Part shown: positions 1 to 8,309 of the stretch, piece by piece
Layout of the letters: every line of letters starts with the position of its first letter
How positions within the stretch are numbered: position 1 is the first letter of the stretch
NCBI GenBank assembly: GCA_012744475.1
Contig: JAAYBV010000040.1
Location: 1-54,490, forward strand
DNA length: 54,490 nucleotides
Source of the DNA: Phycisphaerae bacterium
Lineage (GTDB): Bacteria; Planctomycetota; Phycisphaerae; Sedimentisphaerales; Anaerobacaceae
Reading direction: 5' to 3'
Made by a program: the position numbers and the translations under genes
The notes under the pieces: model-generated
Database searches by the model: none
What the model was told of the DNA's origin: nothing
What the model saw: the letters and a program-made list of their open reading frames with translations, nothing else

Positions 1-99
1 CAGCGGTCCCGATGGCCATCGGGAGAGCAAGGCGGAGTCTGCCGATGGCTTCGACGGCACGCGTATCACCATCGGCAAGCCTGCGCTTGCCGCTGCCAC
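1..99. repeat. Facing pair of family A intergenic repeats (left copy cut by window edge)
   Basis: Two inverted copies face each other. The left half (1-49) runs from CAGCGG to TGCCGATGGC and contains the perfect palindrome TCCCGATGGCCATCGGGA at 7-24. The right half (67-99) runs from CACCATCGGCAAGC to GCTTGCCGCTGCCAC. The same paired layout recurs at 18186-18270, and single or variant copies lie at 5062, 10008, 10522, 21262 and 54392. No gene is seen in it. It follows the 3' end of the kelch gene. Confidence 0.7.
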
Positions 100-184
100 A
101 CGGCTGCCAGGATGTTTTCACAGACACCGCGTGAAGGATACCGAAGGTGTACGCCCATCCTCCTGGAGGATGCAGAGGCGCCAA

Positions 185-1243
185 CTACGGCGGGGGAAAG
201 GGGAAGCCCCAGGTCTCCTGGCATTCGCAGACGTCGTCGACCCACTGCCAGAATCCGCCGGCGACGTAGAGCTTGTCCCCGATCACCCCGGCGGCGCCGC
301 AGCAGCGGCCGTTGGGCATCGGCGCGACCTGGCCGAACGTCTCCGTGGCCATGTCGAAATACGTCGCCTTGTCGCTGCGCGATTCGGTGACCTTGCTCCA
401 GCCGCCCAGAATGAACAGCTTCGAGCCGATTGCCACGTGGGTCGAATGCTGCGTCAGGTACCACTTGCGCTGCTCGATCCGCGGGATCGCCAGCTTCGTC
501 CAGGTGTTGGCGGCGACGTCATACTTCAGCACGCCGTCGGCATAGGTCTCCAGATCGGTCTCTCCGTGGACGGCGTAGATGCAGCCTTTGTAGCTGCCGT
601 GCACGATGAACCGGGCCCCTTCGGGCAGGTCGGCCATGCGGGTGTAGGTGTTCCGGCGCGGATCGTAGCGGAAGGTGCTGCGGTCCGCCCGGCCGTCGGA
701 CCGGAGGGTCCTTGCCCCGAAGACGTAAATGTGCCGGCCGACGGGCACCGCGTGACAGTACGACCGCGCGTGCGGCAGCGGCGTGATGGTCTGGTACGTG
801 TCGGTTTTGGGGTCGTAAACCCACGACTCGGTCGTCATGCTTCGATCGATGGCCTTGTTGTCGCCGCCGAAGATGTAGATCCTGTCCTGGTAAACGGCAA
901 TGGCGGGCCAGCCCTTTTTGTCGGGCATCGGCGCGGCCTCCCACCAGCGATCGCTCGCGGGATCGTAGACATGGTGCAGGTCGACGGCCTCGGCCTTGTC
1001 CTGGCCTTCCGGCGTGTGCGGATTCATGTTGACCCCGCCGAACAGGTGCAGGCGGCCGTTCACCACCGCCGCCGCTCCCCCGAAACGCCCCACCGGAACA
1101 TCGGCCAGGATGCGCCACGTGCCGGTCTCCATCGCCCCATCGAGGCAGATCGCCCCGCTCCCGCTCGTTCGACACCCCGCCAACGCGACGGCAGAAAGCA
1201 GAATACCCGATACAACCAACAAGGTCCTTGGCGTACCTGTCAT
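185..1243 (-). CDS. Kelch-repeat lipoprotein
   Basis: Predicted exported kelch beta-propeller of 352 residues. The start at 1243 is chosen because GGAGAAAGGA lies just upstream and the protein then opens with a lipoprotein signal ending in a VALAGC lipobox. Six kelch-like blades can be read from their strand ends: LFGG, IFGG, VFGA, AVHG, ILGG and VAGG, each followed by a YDP/YDV-type segment. Kelch propellers bind proteins or glycans, and some bacterial members are sialate mutarotases (NanM-like). No catalytic residue points to a specific reaction here, so the ligand is unknown. The gene stands alone on the minus strand, downstream of the HepT/MntA pair. Longer upstream readings lack a signal and are rejected. 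Confidence 0.85.
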   Translation of the reverse strand: MTGTPRTLLVVSGILLSAVALAGCRTSGSGAICLDGAMETGTWRILADVPVGRFGGAAAVVNGRLHLFGGVNMNPHTPEGQDKAEAVDLHHVYDPASDRWWEAAPMPDKKGWPAIAVYQDRIYIFGGDNKAIDRSMTTESWVYDPKTDTYQTITPLPHARSYCHAVPVGRHIYVFGARTLRSDGRADRSTFRYDPRRNTYTRMADLPEGARFIVHGSYKGCIYAVHGETDLETYADGVLKYDVAANTWTKLAIPRIEQRKWYLTQHSTHVAIGSKLFILGGWSKVTESRSDKATYFDMATETFGQVAPMPNGRCCGAAGVIGDKLYVAGGFWQWVDDVCECQETWGFPFPPP

Positions 1244-1415
1244 GTGTCCATCCTTTCTCCATCCCTCCGATTGGCACTGTTCTATGATGTGTGATAGATG
1301 GTACACACAGGCTCGAGCCGAATCAACGGGAGGTCGGGTGCGCTCTGAGAGGAGATGACAGGCACAGGCAGCCAAATGCGCAACCTGCCATTCACGCGCA
1401 CCGGTCGGAACCCGG

Positions 1416-1754
1416 TCACGGTTGGTCGGCGAGGACCCTCTGTATGAAGCCCTTGAGTATCGGCAGATTGCTGCGGCAAGTGTCCCATACAACCTTCAGA
1501 ACGACGCCGAAATACTCGTGGATCAGGACGTTTCGCATGGCCTTGATTCGATGCCACGGAACATCCCCATGCTGTGAGACAAAAACATCGGAAAGATGCT
1601 TTGCGGCCTCGCCGATGATTTCCAACTCCCTCACCACGGCGTCGATCATCATGTCGTTGGTGCAGAATGCCTCGTAGTCGGTCTGAGCGATGTAGCGCTC
1701 GATCTTCTCGATCGCGTCGCGGATATGGCACAGATAGGTGAGATCAGAATCCAT
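1416..1754 (-). CDS. hepT: HepT-like HEPN toxin (DUF86)
   Basis: Protein of 112 residues of the HepT/DUF86 family, all-helical HEPN ribonucleases that act as toxins in type VII toxin-antitoxin systems. The RX4HXY active-site motif is intact as R74-N-V-L-I-H79-E-Y81. In characterised pairs the partner nucleotidyltransferase MntA silences HepT by adding AMP units to the tyrosine of this motif, and that tyrosine is present here. The ATG at 1754 lies inside the 3' end of the mntA-like gene (11-bp overlap), so the two are translationally coupled with the antitoxin first. Function is inferred from family, motif and gene order. Confidence 0.9.
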   Translation of the reverse strand: MDSDLTYLCHIRDAIEKIERYIAQTDYEAFCTNDMMIDAVVRELEIIGEAAKHLSDVFVSQHGDVPWHRIKAMRNVLIHEYFGVVLKVVWDTCRSNLPILKGFIQRVLADQP

Positions 1755-2049
1755 AGACGCGTTCCGCTTGCTTCAACACCTCGTCACGAAAGTACTTGCT
1801 GAGGGACTGCGGGGTCAGCAGATCGACCCGGCGACCGAGCGCCTCGGAGAGCTGCTCCTGAATCTCGACGAACTCGAACAGACCGACGGTCGCCTGAGGG
1901 TCGAAATCGATCAGCACATCGATGTCGCTGTCGTCCGTGGCCGTGCCGTGAAGGTATGAACCGAAGAGGGCGACGGAGCGGATGCTGGCCCGGTACGGGC
2001 TGTCTTCGACGGCGCTACGCAATCGTGCTGTAAGCTCTTCCTTCACCAT
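1744..2049 (-). CDS. mntA: MntA-like nucleotidyltransferase antitoxin
   Basis: Minimal nucleotidyltransferase (about 101 residues) with the exact GSX10DXD signature: G30-S31, ten residues, then D42-I-D44. In type VII systems this protein AMPylates and neutralises HepT, and the hepT gene overlaps its 3' end by 11 bp. The start is uncertain. The ATG at 2049 places the motif at the usual distance from the N terminus but has only a GGAG 14 nt upstream. A TTG at 2085 has an AGGGA about 7 nt upstream and would add 12 residues. Both products keep the full domain. The gene is divergent from the methyltransferase gene at 2244. Confidence 0.88.
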   Translation of the reverse strand: MVKEELTARLRSAVEDSPYRASIRSVALFGSYLHGTATDDSDIDVLIDFDPQATVGLFEFVEIQEQLSEALGRRVDLLTPQSLSKYFRDEVLKQAERVYGF

Positions 2050-2150
2050 GGCTTCAGTGTAAGACTCCGCAGGGCGATTCGTCAAATCGAATTCCCTGCC
2101 GGACGAGGCACGGCCTACGAGATACGAGCGACGAGATACGCTTTGCGGTC

Positions 2151-2179
2151 TTGCCGTCGGGGGCAGGCCGCGCTATAAT
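2151..2179 (+). promoter_or_regulatory. Sigma-70 type promoter for the methyltransferase gene
   Basis: TTGCCG at 2151-2156 and a perfect TATAAT at 2174-2179 are separated by 17 bases. Transcription would begin near 2186, leaving a leader of about 58 nt before the ATG at 2244. Confidence 0.55.
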
Positions 2180-2243
2180 CGCGGCGTTTTATTGGACCGA
2201 TCCGGGCGGTGTGGACGCCCGGCTCGACAGGGGATAGTCGGCC

Positions 2244-4073
2244 ATGGATGAAAGCTACAACACGATACGGCTGGGCGACTGCATCGAAGGGATGAACCGG
2301 CTCCCGGCAGGCAGCGTCGATCTGGTCTTTGCGGACCCGCCGTTCAACATCGGCTACCGGTACGACGTGTACGAAGACTCCGTCGAGCATCAGCAGTACA
2401 TCGACTGGTGCGGCCGGTGGATCGCGGAGGTCCATCGCGCGCTGAAGCCCGACGGGACGTTCTGGCTGGCCATCGGCGACGACTACGCCGCCGAGCTGAA
2501 ACTCGAAGGCCAGAAGGCCGGGTTCCACTGCCGCAGTTGGGTGATCTGGTACTACACCTTCGGCGTCAACTGCTTCCACAAATTCACGCGGTCACACACC
2601 CACCTGTTCCATTTCGTCAAGGACCGGGACCACTTCACGTTTCGCGACGACGACCTCGACAATCGCGTGCCCTCGGCGCGCGAGCTGGTCTACAACGACC
2701 AGCGGGCCAACCCGAAGGGCCGGCTGCCCGACGACACGTGGATCATCCGTCCCGCCGGCGTTGCCGGCGAGCTGGTCGGCGACGACGGTACGTGGGCGCC
2801 CGCGTCGATGCCGGCGCCGGCCGACGCCGACCGGACCTATACGCTGCGGCCGCAGGACCTGGAGCACGCGTTCGGCTCGACGGAAGACACGTGGTACTTT
2901 CCGCGCGTGGCCGGCACATTTCGCGAACGCGCCGGTTTCCACGGCTGCCAGATGCCCGAGCAACTGCTCGGCCGCATCATCCGCACCTGCTCGAATCCGG
3001 GCGAATTGGTGCTCGACCCCTTCTCGGGCAGCGCCACGACGCTGGCGGTGGCCAAGAAGCTGGGCCGGCGTTTCCTCGGGTTCGACATCTCGAAAGACTA
3101 TGTGCAGTACGGCCTGGAACGGCTGGCCGCGATCCGCGTGGGCGACCGGCTCGACGGCTCGCCCGAGCCGGTCAAGAGCGCCCCGCGAACGGACCGTGGC
3201 AGGCCCAAGGGCCAAACGAAGAAAGCCCAGGCGACGAAAACCAGGCACGACCGCGTGCGCGAAAGCGAACAGCGCTATGACCGGGCGCAGCTCGAACTGA
3301 CGCTGCAAGGCGTCGCGGAGGCCTTCGCGCGGACGCACGAGGGGTTCAGCGCGGACCGCGTCGTCGCGGACCCCGACCTGGACGAGGCGTTCGTCGCGGC
3401 GTGCGCGAAGCTGGGCCTGGTCGGCGATGCGCGGACGTGGAACACGCTGCTGTTTCGGCTGCGCAAGGCGGGCAAGCTGACCCACGTCCAGACGGCGCAC
3501 TCGACGGACCTGTCGTGGGAGGACTGCGACCGGTACATCTTCGCCAGCGAGATTGCCTGGCAGAGCCTGCTGAACGACAAGGCGGCCGGAAGCCTCGACG
3601 AGATTCTCTGCGATCCGGCCCTGGCTACCGAATTCGACCGGCGCGCCGCGCAATTCGCGCCGGGATACCAACCGCGCGAGTACCGCTGGGCGGCGCTGAA
3701 GTTGCGCAAGGAGGCGAAGACCGCGCGAAGCCGGGCCAGCGTGCTCGAGACGCTACGGCCGATGGGACCGCGATTCGGCGAGGCCTGGCCGATCGACGAT
3801 CTGAAGACGGCGGGCCTGCCGGCCGAGCCCGGCCTGTACGTGCTCAGCCGGACCCGCACGAACAAGCTCTACGTCGGCGAGACGCTCGACCTGCGCCGCC
3901 GGTTAGCACTGGAGCGCTCGCAGATCGAGGCCTGGCGGGAAGTCTGCGATGCGATCTCCGTACAGGCACTGCCAATGGACTGCTCCGCAGCCGGAAAGCT
4001 GGCGTGGCAGAGCTGTTTCGTCAAAAAATACAAACCGCTACTCAACTGCTTCGAGCTTCGCTCCGCCTCGTGA
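2244..4073 (+). CDS. DNA methyltransferase (beta class) fused to a GIY-YIG domain
   Basis: Protein of 609 residues. Residues 1-300 form an N6-adenine/N4-cytosine DNA methyltransferase: the catalytic DPPF (31-34) precedes the SAM-binding DPFSGSATT (258-266), the beta-class order. A basic linker (about 310-345) leads to an unrecognised region (345-510), possibly for target recognition. The C terminus (about 525-605) looks like a GIY-YIG nuclease: G-L-Y at 530-532, L-Y-V-G-E-T at 542-547, arginines 551-553 and P-L-L-N at 598-601. The position nine residues before that proline, where UvrC-type domains carry the metal-binding Glu, is Gln589, so cleavage may be lost. The ATG at 2244 has AGGGGA about 10 nt upstream. 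No separate restriction gene is adjacent. It could be a one-chain restriction-modification enzyme or a solitary methylase. Confidence 0.88.
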   Translation: MDESYNTIRLGDCIEGMNRLPAGSVDLVFADPPFNIGYRYDVYEDSVEHQQYIDWCGRWIAEVHRALKPDGTFWLAIGDDYAAELKLEGQKAGFHCRSWVIWYYTFGVNCFHKFTRSHTHLFHFVKDRDHFTFRDDDLDNRVPSARELVYNDQRANPKGRLPDDTWIIRPAGVAGELVGDDGTWAPASMPAPADADRTYTLRPQDLEHAFGSTEDTWYFPRVAGTFRERAGFHGCQMPEQLLGRIIRTCSNPGELVLDPFSGSATTLAVAKKLGRRFLGFDISKDYVQYGLERLAAIRVGDRLDGSPEPVKSAPRTDRGRPKGQTKKAQATKTRHDRVRESEQRYDRAQLELTLQGVAEAFARTHEGFSADRVVADPDLDEAFVAACAKLGLVGDARTWNTLLFRLRKAGKLTHVQTAHSTDLSWEDCDRYIFASEIAWQSLLNDKAAGSLDEILCDPALATEFDRRAAQFAPGYQPREYRWAALKLRKEAKTARSRASVLETLRPMGPRFGEAWPIDDLKTAGLPAEPGLYVLSRTRTNKLYVGETLDLRRRLALERSQIEAWREVCDAISVQALPMDCSAAGKLAWQSCFVKKYKPLLNCFELRSAS

Positions 4074-4130
4074 TCGGCGCCGCCCTTTCGAAAGCGGCCC
4101 GCGAGAGGCGCCAGCGCAATGAGGTGAACG

Positions 4131-5030
4131 ATGGATCAAGATGCGAGTCTGCCCCGCTGCATCACACGGCGGGATGCCATCCGGATGACGGTGACTGCGG
4201 GTGTGGCGGCAGTCGTCGGGGGGTGCGGAAGTCGGAACGCCAAGACGGACAGCATGGGGGGCGATCCCTATGCCACACCCGCCAAGGAGCGCGCCGTGTT
4301 CGTCTGGCCCAAGGGCAAGCGAGCGGCGCTGAGCCTGACGTTCGACGATGCACGCGTCAGCCAGGCGCAGGTGGGTCTGCCGCTGCTCGACCGCTATGAC
4401 GTCAAGGCGACGTTCTACGTGTCACCCGGTCCGTTCCAGGCCCACCTGCCCGCGTGGAAGCAGGCGCTGGCCAACGGCCACGAGATCGGCAATCACTCAA
4501 TGCGTCACCCCTGCACGGGCAACTTCTCCTTTGCGCGGGACAAGGCGCTGGAGGACTACACGCTGGCGCAGATGGAGCGGGAGTTGGAGGAGGCGAACCG
4601 CGTCATCGAGTCGGCGGTGGGCGTGCGGCCGGCCACCTTCGCCTATCCGTGCGGCCAGAAGTTCGTCGGGCGCGGGACGCACCTGCACAGCTATGTGCCG
4701 CTGGTGGCGCGGATGTTCGAGGCCGGACGCGGCTGGATGGACGAGGCGGCCAACGACCCGGCGCTCTGCGACCCGGCCCAACTGCTCGGCATCGAGCTGG
4801 ACGGACGCGACTTCGCCGCCGCGAAGAAGCTCATCGACACCGCCGTCGAGAACGGCTCGTGGTTGGTCTTCGCCGGCCACGAAATCGGCGAGGGCGGACA
4901 CCAGACCACGCGGATCGACACGCTCGAAGCAATCTGCCAATACTCCCGGGACCCGAACAACGGGATCTGGATCGACACCGTCCAGAACATCGTCCGCTAC
5001 GTCCGCCAGGCGCCAGGTCAGGGTGAATGA
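4131..5030 (+). CDS. Polysaccharide deacetylase (NodB/CE4-like), exported lipoprotein
   Basis: Protein of 299 residues. The N terminus has twin arginines (R13-R14) in a Tat-like context, a hydrophobic stretch and a lipobox ending at C32, so it is probably an exported, lipid-anchored protein. The NodB fold is shown by T70-F-D-D73 (motif 1, with the metal-binding Asp) and H122-S-M-R-H126 (motif 2, the metal-binding histidines), followed by FAYPCGQ in the place of motif 3. CE4 enzymes remove acetyl groups from chitin, peptidoglycan or xylan, and the substrate here is unknown. GAGGTGA sits 5 nt before the ATG. The last codons and the TGA stop lie inside a family B palindromic repeat (5021-5045), so the repeat appears to have shaped the C terminus. 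Confidence 0.88.
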   Translation: MDQDASLPRCITRRDAIRMTVTAGVAAVVGGCGSRNAKTDSMGGDPYATPAKERAVFVWPKGKRAALSLTFDDARVSQAQVGLPLLDRYDVKATFYVSPGPFQAHLPAWKQALANGHEIGNHSMRHPCTGNFSFARDKALEDYTLAQMERELEEANRVIESAVGVRPATFAYPCGQKFVGRGTHLHSYVPLVARMFEAGRGWMDEAANDPALCDPAQLLGIELDGRDFAAAKKLIDTAVENGSWLVFAGHEIGEGGHQTTRIDTLEAICQYSRDPNNGIWIDTVQNIVRYVRQAPGQGE

Positions 5031-5045
5031 TAATTCGCCCCTACG
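5021..5045. repeat. Family B palindromic repeat overlapping a stop codon
   Basis: GGGTGAAT, a GATA loop and ATTCGCCC form an 8-bp hairpin (one G-T pair) followed by CTACG. Read on the other strand it is CGTAG then GGGCGAAT..., matching the copy inside the MetF fusion at 17101-17126 and related to 14511-14534. The deacetylase stop codon (5028-5030) lies in its loop side. Confidence 0.7.
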
Positions 5046-5061
5046 GGGGCGCCCTGCGCTG

Positions 5062-5092
5062 GGTGGCAGCCTCAAGCGAAGCTTGGGGATGG
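5062..5092. repeat. Variant family A repeat
   Basis: The sequence begins GTGGCAGCCTCAAGC and ends GCTTGGGGATGG, with the inner arms AAGC/GCTT. The same variant, with a longer centre, is at 54392-54434. The standard form has GCGGCAAGC in place of GCCTCAAGC. It lies between the deacetylase and the DJ-1 gene. Confidence 0.6.
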
Positions 5093-5161
5093 TGGACTGG
5101 CTTGCCGCACCGATCGCAGAAGGTCGCTGATGCCTGGACCCATCGGATTGGGAGAGGAGAC

Positions 5162-5785
5162 ATGGAACCGCAGGATGTGCATGTGTTTGTGTTCGACGGT
5201 CTGTCCGACTGGGAGGCGGCTTATGCGGTCGCGGGGATCAGCGATCCGCAGTTTCAGCGGCAGCCGGGCCGGTATCGCGTTCGCACCGTCGCGCCGCGAG
5301 AAGGCCCCGTGGTAACGATGGGCGGGATTCGGATCGCGCCCGACCTGACGCTCGACGCACTTCGGCCCGCCGACAGCGCCATGCTCATCCTGCCGGGCGG
5401 CGTCGCCTGGGAGCAGGGCAAGCACGGCGAAGCGGTGGAGATGGCCCGTGCGTTTCTGAAAGCGGGCGTGCCGGTCGCGGCCATCTGCGGCGCGACAGCA
5501 GGACTCGCGCGCGGGGGCCTGCTGGACGACCGCCGGCACACGAGCAACGCGCGGGACTACCTGGCGGCGATGAAATACAGCGGCGCAGCGCTGTACGAGG
5601 AAGCGCCCGCGGTGACGGATCGTGACGTCATCACCGCCTCGGGCCTGGCGCCTCTGGAGTTTGCCCAGCACATCTTCCGCCGCCTCGATCTGTACCGTCC
5701 GGCGGTCCTCGACGCCTGGTACCAGCTCTTCAAGACCGGACGCGTCGAGCACTTCGCCGCAATGATCCGGGCCGCCGGCCCGTAG
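5162..5785 (+). CDS. DJ-1/PfpI family protein (class I glutamine amidotransferase-like)
   Basis: Protein of 207 residues with the DJ-1/PfpI fold. The nucleophile elbow reads A-A-I-C109-G-A-T-A-G-L-A, and downstream lies G-L-L-D-D-R-R-H-T-S-N, both typical of the family. Members include glyoxalases, deglycase-like proteins, proteases and regulators. The sequence alone does not say which this is. It lacks a signal peptide, so it is cytoplasmic. GGGAGAGGAGAC directly precedes the ATG at 5162. A longer in-frame reading from 5027 would run through repeat DNA and is rejected. It is convergent with the histidine kinase gene, 37 bp away. Confidence 0.85.
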   Translation: MEPQDVHVFVFDGLSDWEAAYAVAGISDPQFQRQPGRYRVRTVAPREGPVVTMGGIRIAPDLTLDALRPADSAMLILPGGVAWEQGKHGEAVEMARAFLKAGVPVAAICGATAGLARGGLLDDRRHTSNARDYLAAMKYSGAALYEEAPAVTDRDVITASGLAPLEFAQHIFRRLDLYRPAVLDAWYQLFKTGRVEHFAAMIRAAGP

Positions 5786-5822
5786 GATGGGCTCCTCTGA
5801 AGCAGGCCCGACAGGGCCGCAT

Positions 5823-7247
5823 TCATGCGCGCTCATAGCGAGGCAATTGGACGGTGACGGAAGTGCCAGCCTGCGGATCGGAGGTGATGGCGATCGTCCC
5901 GTGGTGTCGCAGCACGATCCGGCGGGCGATGGCCAGACCCAGACCGGTTCCGCCGGCGGTCTGTGATCGTGAAGAATCCACGCGGTAGAGACGGTCGAAG
6001 ACGTAGGGGAGCTTCTCCGGCGGGATGGCGCCGCCCTCGTCGTGCACGCAGACCGTGACCTGCGGACCGGGGCCGTCGTCCAGCGTGACCCGCACGCGGC
6101 CGGTGCGCGGACCGTGCCGCAGCGCGTTGTCGATCAGATTGCTGAAAAGCTGTCGCAGCTCCGTCTCGTTGCCTTGGACGGAGCGGGCCGGGCCGTCGGT
6201 CCACGTGACGGTCGCGCCCTGCCGGGCGGCCGGATCGCCGAAGGCCTCCGCCAGGGACTTCAACAGAACGTCCAGACGGACTTCAGCCGGATCGGGCAGT
6301 TCATCCGCCGCATCCAGACGCGCCAAGGTCAGGAGCTGTCCGACCAGTTGCTCCATGCGACCGACGTCCAGCAGCGCATCGTCCACCCCCTCTTCGTATT
6401 CGGCCGCCTTGCGAGGCTGCATCCGCAGGGCCTGAAGCGTGCTCTTCATGATCGCCAGAGGCGTCCGCAATTCGTGCGCCACGTCGGCGGTGAGCTGCTC
6501 CTGCTGTTGCAGGGTCTTGTTCAGACGCAGCAGCATCCTCTCCAGAGCGGACTTGAACGGACGCAACTCGGCGGGAACCTCGCCCATCACCTTCGCCTCG
6601 TCACCGAGACTGCGATGCGTGATCTGCTCCAGCCGCCGGCCCGCCGTGGCGACCGGCCGCAACCCCCAGGAGACGATCGTGCGCACGAGCAGAACGGCCA
6701 GCAGCGTCGCCGAGCCGCCCAGCACCAGCAGAAGGCGGAGAAACTCCCCCACCTCGTGATACACGTGCGCGCTGGAGCGAGCCACCAGGATGTTCATGAC
6801 TTCCAGCCCGATGCGGTAGCGCATCCAGATCACGCGGAACGCGCCCAACCTCGTCCCGCTGGCGACGTTGAACAGACTCAACGACCCCACCTCCGGCTGT
6901 TCTTCGGGCGGAAGACGGAGCAACTGCTGCATGAGTGGCTCGTCGGGCGGATCGCTGAAGAACAGGTCCTCGTCGCGGCCCTCCACCCAGACCCGATATC
7001 GGCCGTGACGGTCTGGAGTGTCGCTTCCCGTGATCGCTCGCAGTTCGGTTTCCCGGCGCTCTCCGGTGTCCTCCTCGTCGAGTTCCGCTCGAATCCCCTG
7101 CGCCATGGCTCTCAGCGTGGTATCGATGTTCCTCAGCAGGGACTCCTTGAACTCGATGTATGCCGCCGTGGACAACACGGCGATGATGATCAGGGTCAGC
7201 AGGGACATCATCAGGGACAATTGCAGGCGGATCGACACGGGCTTCAC
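5823..7247 (-). CDS. Two-component sensor histidine kinase
   Basis: Protein of 474 residues. A membrane segment at about 10-30, a periplasmic domain (about 31-168), a second membrane segment (about 170-195) and a HAMP linker lead to a HisKA domain with the H-box V-A-H258-E-L-R-T-P. The ATPase domain follows, with an N box (NLIDNALRHG), a G1-like D-E-G-G and a G2 box TGGTGLGLAIAR. It autophosphorylates on His258 and passes phosphate to the response regulator encoded just upstream. The GTG start at 7247 overlaps the regulator stop by 4 nt (GTGA), so translation is coupled. The ligand is unknown. Architecture resembles the QseC/PmrB/CusS type. Confidence 0.93.
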   Translation of the reverse strand: MKPVSIRLQLSLMMSLLTLIIIAVLSTAAYIEFKESLLRNIDTTLRAMAQGIRAELDEEDTGERRETELRAITGSDTPDRHGRYRVWVEGRDEDLFFSDPPDEPLMQQLLRLPPEEQPEVGSLSLFNVASGTRLGAFRVIWMRYRIGLEVMNILVARSSAHVYHEVGEFLRLLLVLGGSATLLAVLLVRTIVSWGLRPVATAGRRLEQITHRSLGDEAKVMGEVPAELRPFKSALERMLLRLNKTLQQQEQLTADVAHELRTPLAIMKSTLQALRMQPRKAAEYEEGVDDALLDVGRMEQLVGQLLTLARLDAADELPDPAEVRLDVLLKSLAEAFGDPAARQGATVTWTDGPARSVQGNETELRQLFSNLIDNALRHGPRTGRVRVTLDDGPGPQVTVCVHDEGGAIPPEKLPYVFDRLYRVDSSRSQTAGGTGLGLAIARRIVLRHHGTIAITSDPQAGTSVTVQLPRYERA

Positions 7248-7924
7248 GCCGGTCCCTCCCCGATCACGTACCCCTGGCCTCGGACGGTGCGAATCAAGGC
7301 GTACGGAGAGCCAGCCTCCAGCTTCCTCCGCAGGGCGGAGATATGCACCTCGACGACGTTGGAGAAGGTCTCGGCGTTGAAGTCGTAGAGATGTTCGAGG
7401 ATTTCGGTCCGGCTGACCACCTGGCCGGCGCGCAGCGCCAGGTACTCGAGGAGCCGATACTCCATCGCGCGCAGCTCGATGCGCTGTCCGCGGAGGGTGA
7501 CGATGCGGCCGGCCGTGTCGATCGACAGCTCGCCGACGTGGACGACCGGACTGGGACGATCGTAGGTCCGGCGCACCAGTGCCTTGCACCGGGCCAGGAA
7601 CTCGCCCATGTCGAAGGGTTTGGTCAGGTAATCGTCGCTGCCGGCGTCGAGGCCCCGGATGATGTCCTGTGTGGTGTCTCTGGCCGTCAGGATGAGCACG
7701 GGGACGCGGCGGCCCTCGCCGCGCAGACCTCGGAGGATTTCCAGCCCATCTATCTTCGGCAGCATCAGATCGAGCACGATCAGGTCGTACGAGTTCGAAA
7801 GACCCTGGTGCAGACCGTCTTCGCCGTCGGTGGCGATATCGACGGCGTACAGCGTCGTCTCTCGCAGCGCCTTGGCAATGTTGCGGGCGAGTCGAGCCTC
7901 ATCCTCGACGATCAATACTCTCAT
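7244..7924 (-). CDS. OmpR-family response regulator
   Basis: Protein of 226 residues. The receiver domain (1-120) has the acidic pair E7-D8, phospho-acceptor D52 in VLDLMLP and the conserved K102 in TKPF. The C-terminal winged-helix domain (about 130-222) has the VHISALRRKL recognition region and the RTVRGQGYVI end typical of OmpR/PhoB proteins. Its kinase is encoded immediately downstream with a 4-nt overlap. A direct repeat of TTCATGTT with an 11-bp period at 8114-8132, in the leader region, fits the geometry of operators bound by this family and may be autoregulatory. Confidence 0.94.
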   Translation of the reverse strand: MRVLIVEDEARLARNIAKALRETTLYAVDIATDGEDGLHQGLSNSYDLIVLDLMLPKIDGLEILRGLRGEGRRVPVLILTARDTTQDIIRGLDAGSDDYLTKPFDMGEFLARCKALVRRTYDRPSPVVHVGELSIDTAGRIVTLRGQRIELRAMEYRLLEYLALRAGQVVSRTEILEHLYDFNAETFSNVVEVHISALRRKLEAGSPYALIRTVRGQGYVIGEGPA

Positions 7925-8002
7925 TCTCAGCTCACCGATTTCCTGTGGCCCCCGCCGGATTTCATGACTCTGACCTCGCCGCCCAAATGCCCGCGCGGTC
8001 TT

Positions 8003-8030
8003 ATTGTATCGGCCCGGCAGGTCCGTGCAA
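8003..8030 (-). promoter_or_regulatory. Candidate promoter of the two-component operon
   Basis: On the minus strand, TTGCAC (8030-8025) is followed after 16 bases by TACAAT (8008-8003). The match at -35 is weak and the one at -10 good. The leader to the start at 7924 would be about 70 nt. Confidence 0.35.
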
Positions 8031-8113
8031 CCATCTCGGATCGCCAGCCGGCCACGGGGCGGAGCCTGCGACCCACGAAGATTTCGCCGTTTCCTGCGAT
8101 TTGTGGCTTTTTC

Positions 8114-8132
8114 TTCATGTTCTGTTCATGTT
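8114..8132. promoter_or_regulatory. Direct repeat TTCATGTT with 11-bp period, candidate response-regulator operator
   Basis: TTCATGTT occurs at 8114-8121 and again at 8125-8132, exactly one helical turn apart. OmpR/PhoB-type regulators bind such head-to-tail sites. It lies in the 385-bp gap (7925-8309) between the divergent regulator and methyltransferase genes. That gap otherwise shows only the candidate promoter at 8003-8030 and a GC-rich leader. Confidence 0.4.
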
Positions 8133-8309
8133 TGGGCGGTATTCTCTTGCTGGGCTGCGCTTGACGGAGGAGATACTCTGCCGGCCGGCCGGATGACGAT
8201 CCACCAGGCCTCCCTGGCAATGCCCAGACGTGCAAGGGAGTTCGCGTAAGGACCCCGGGCTGCGATTTGTAGTTGACGACACGCCACACAGATGGCGTAA
8301 AGCAAGAGG

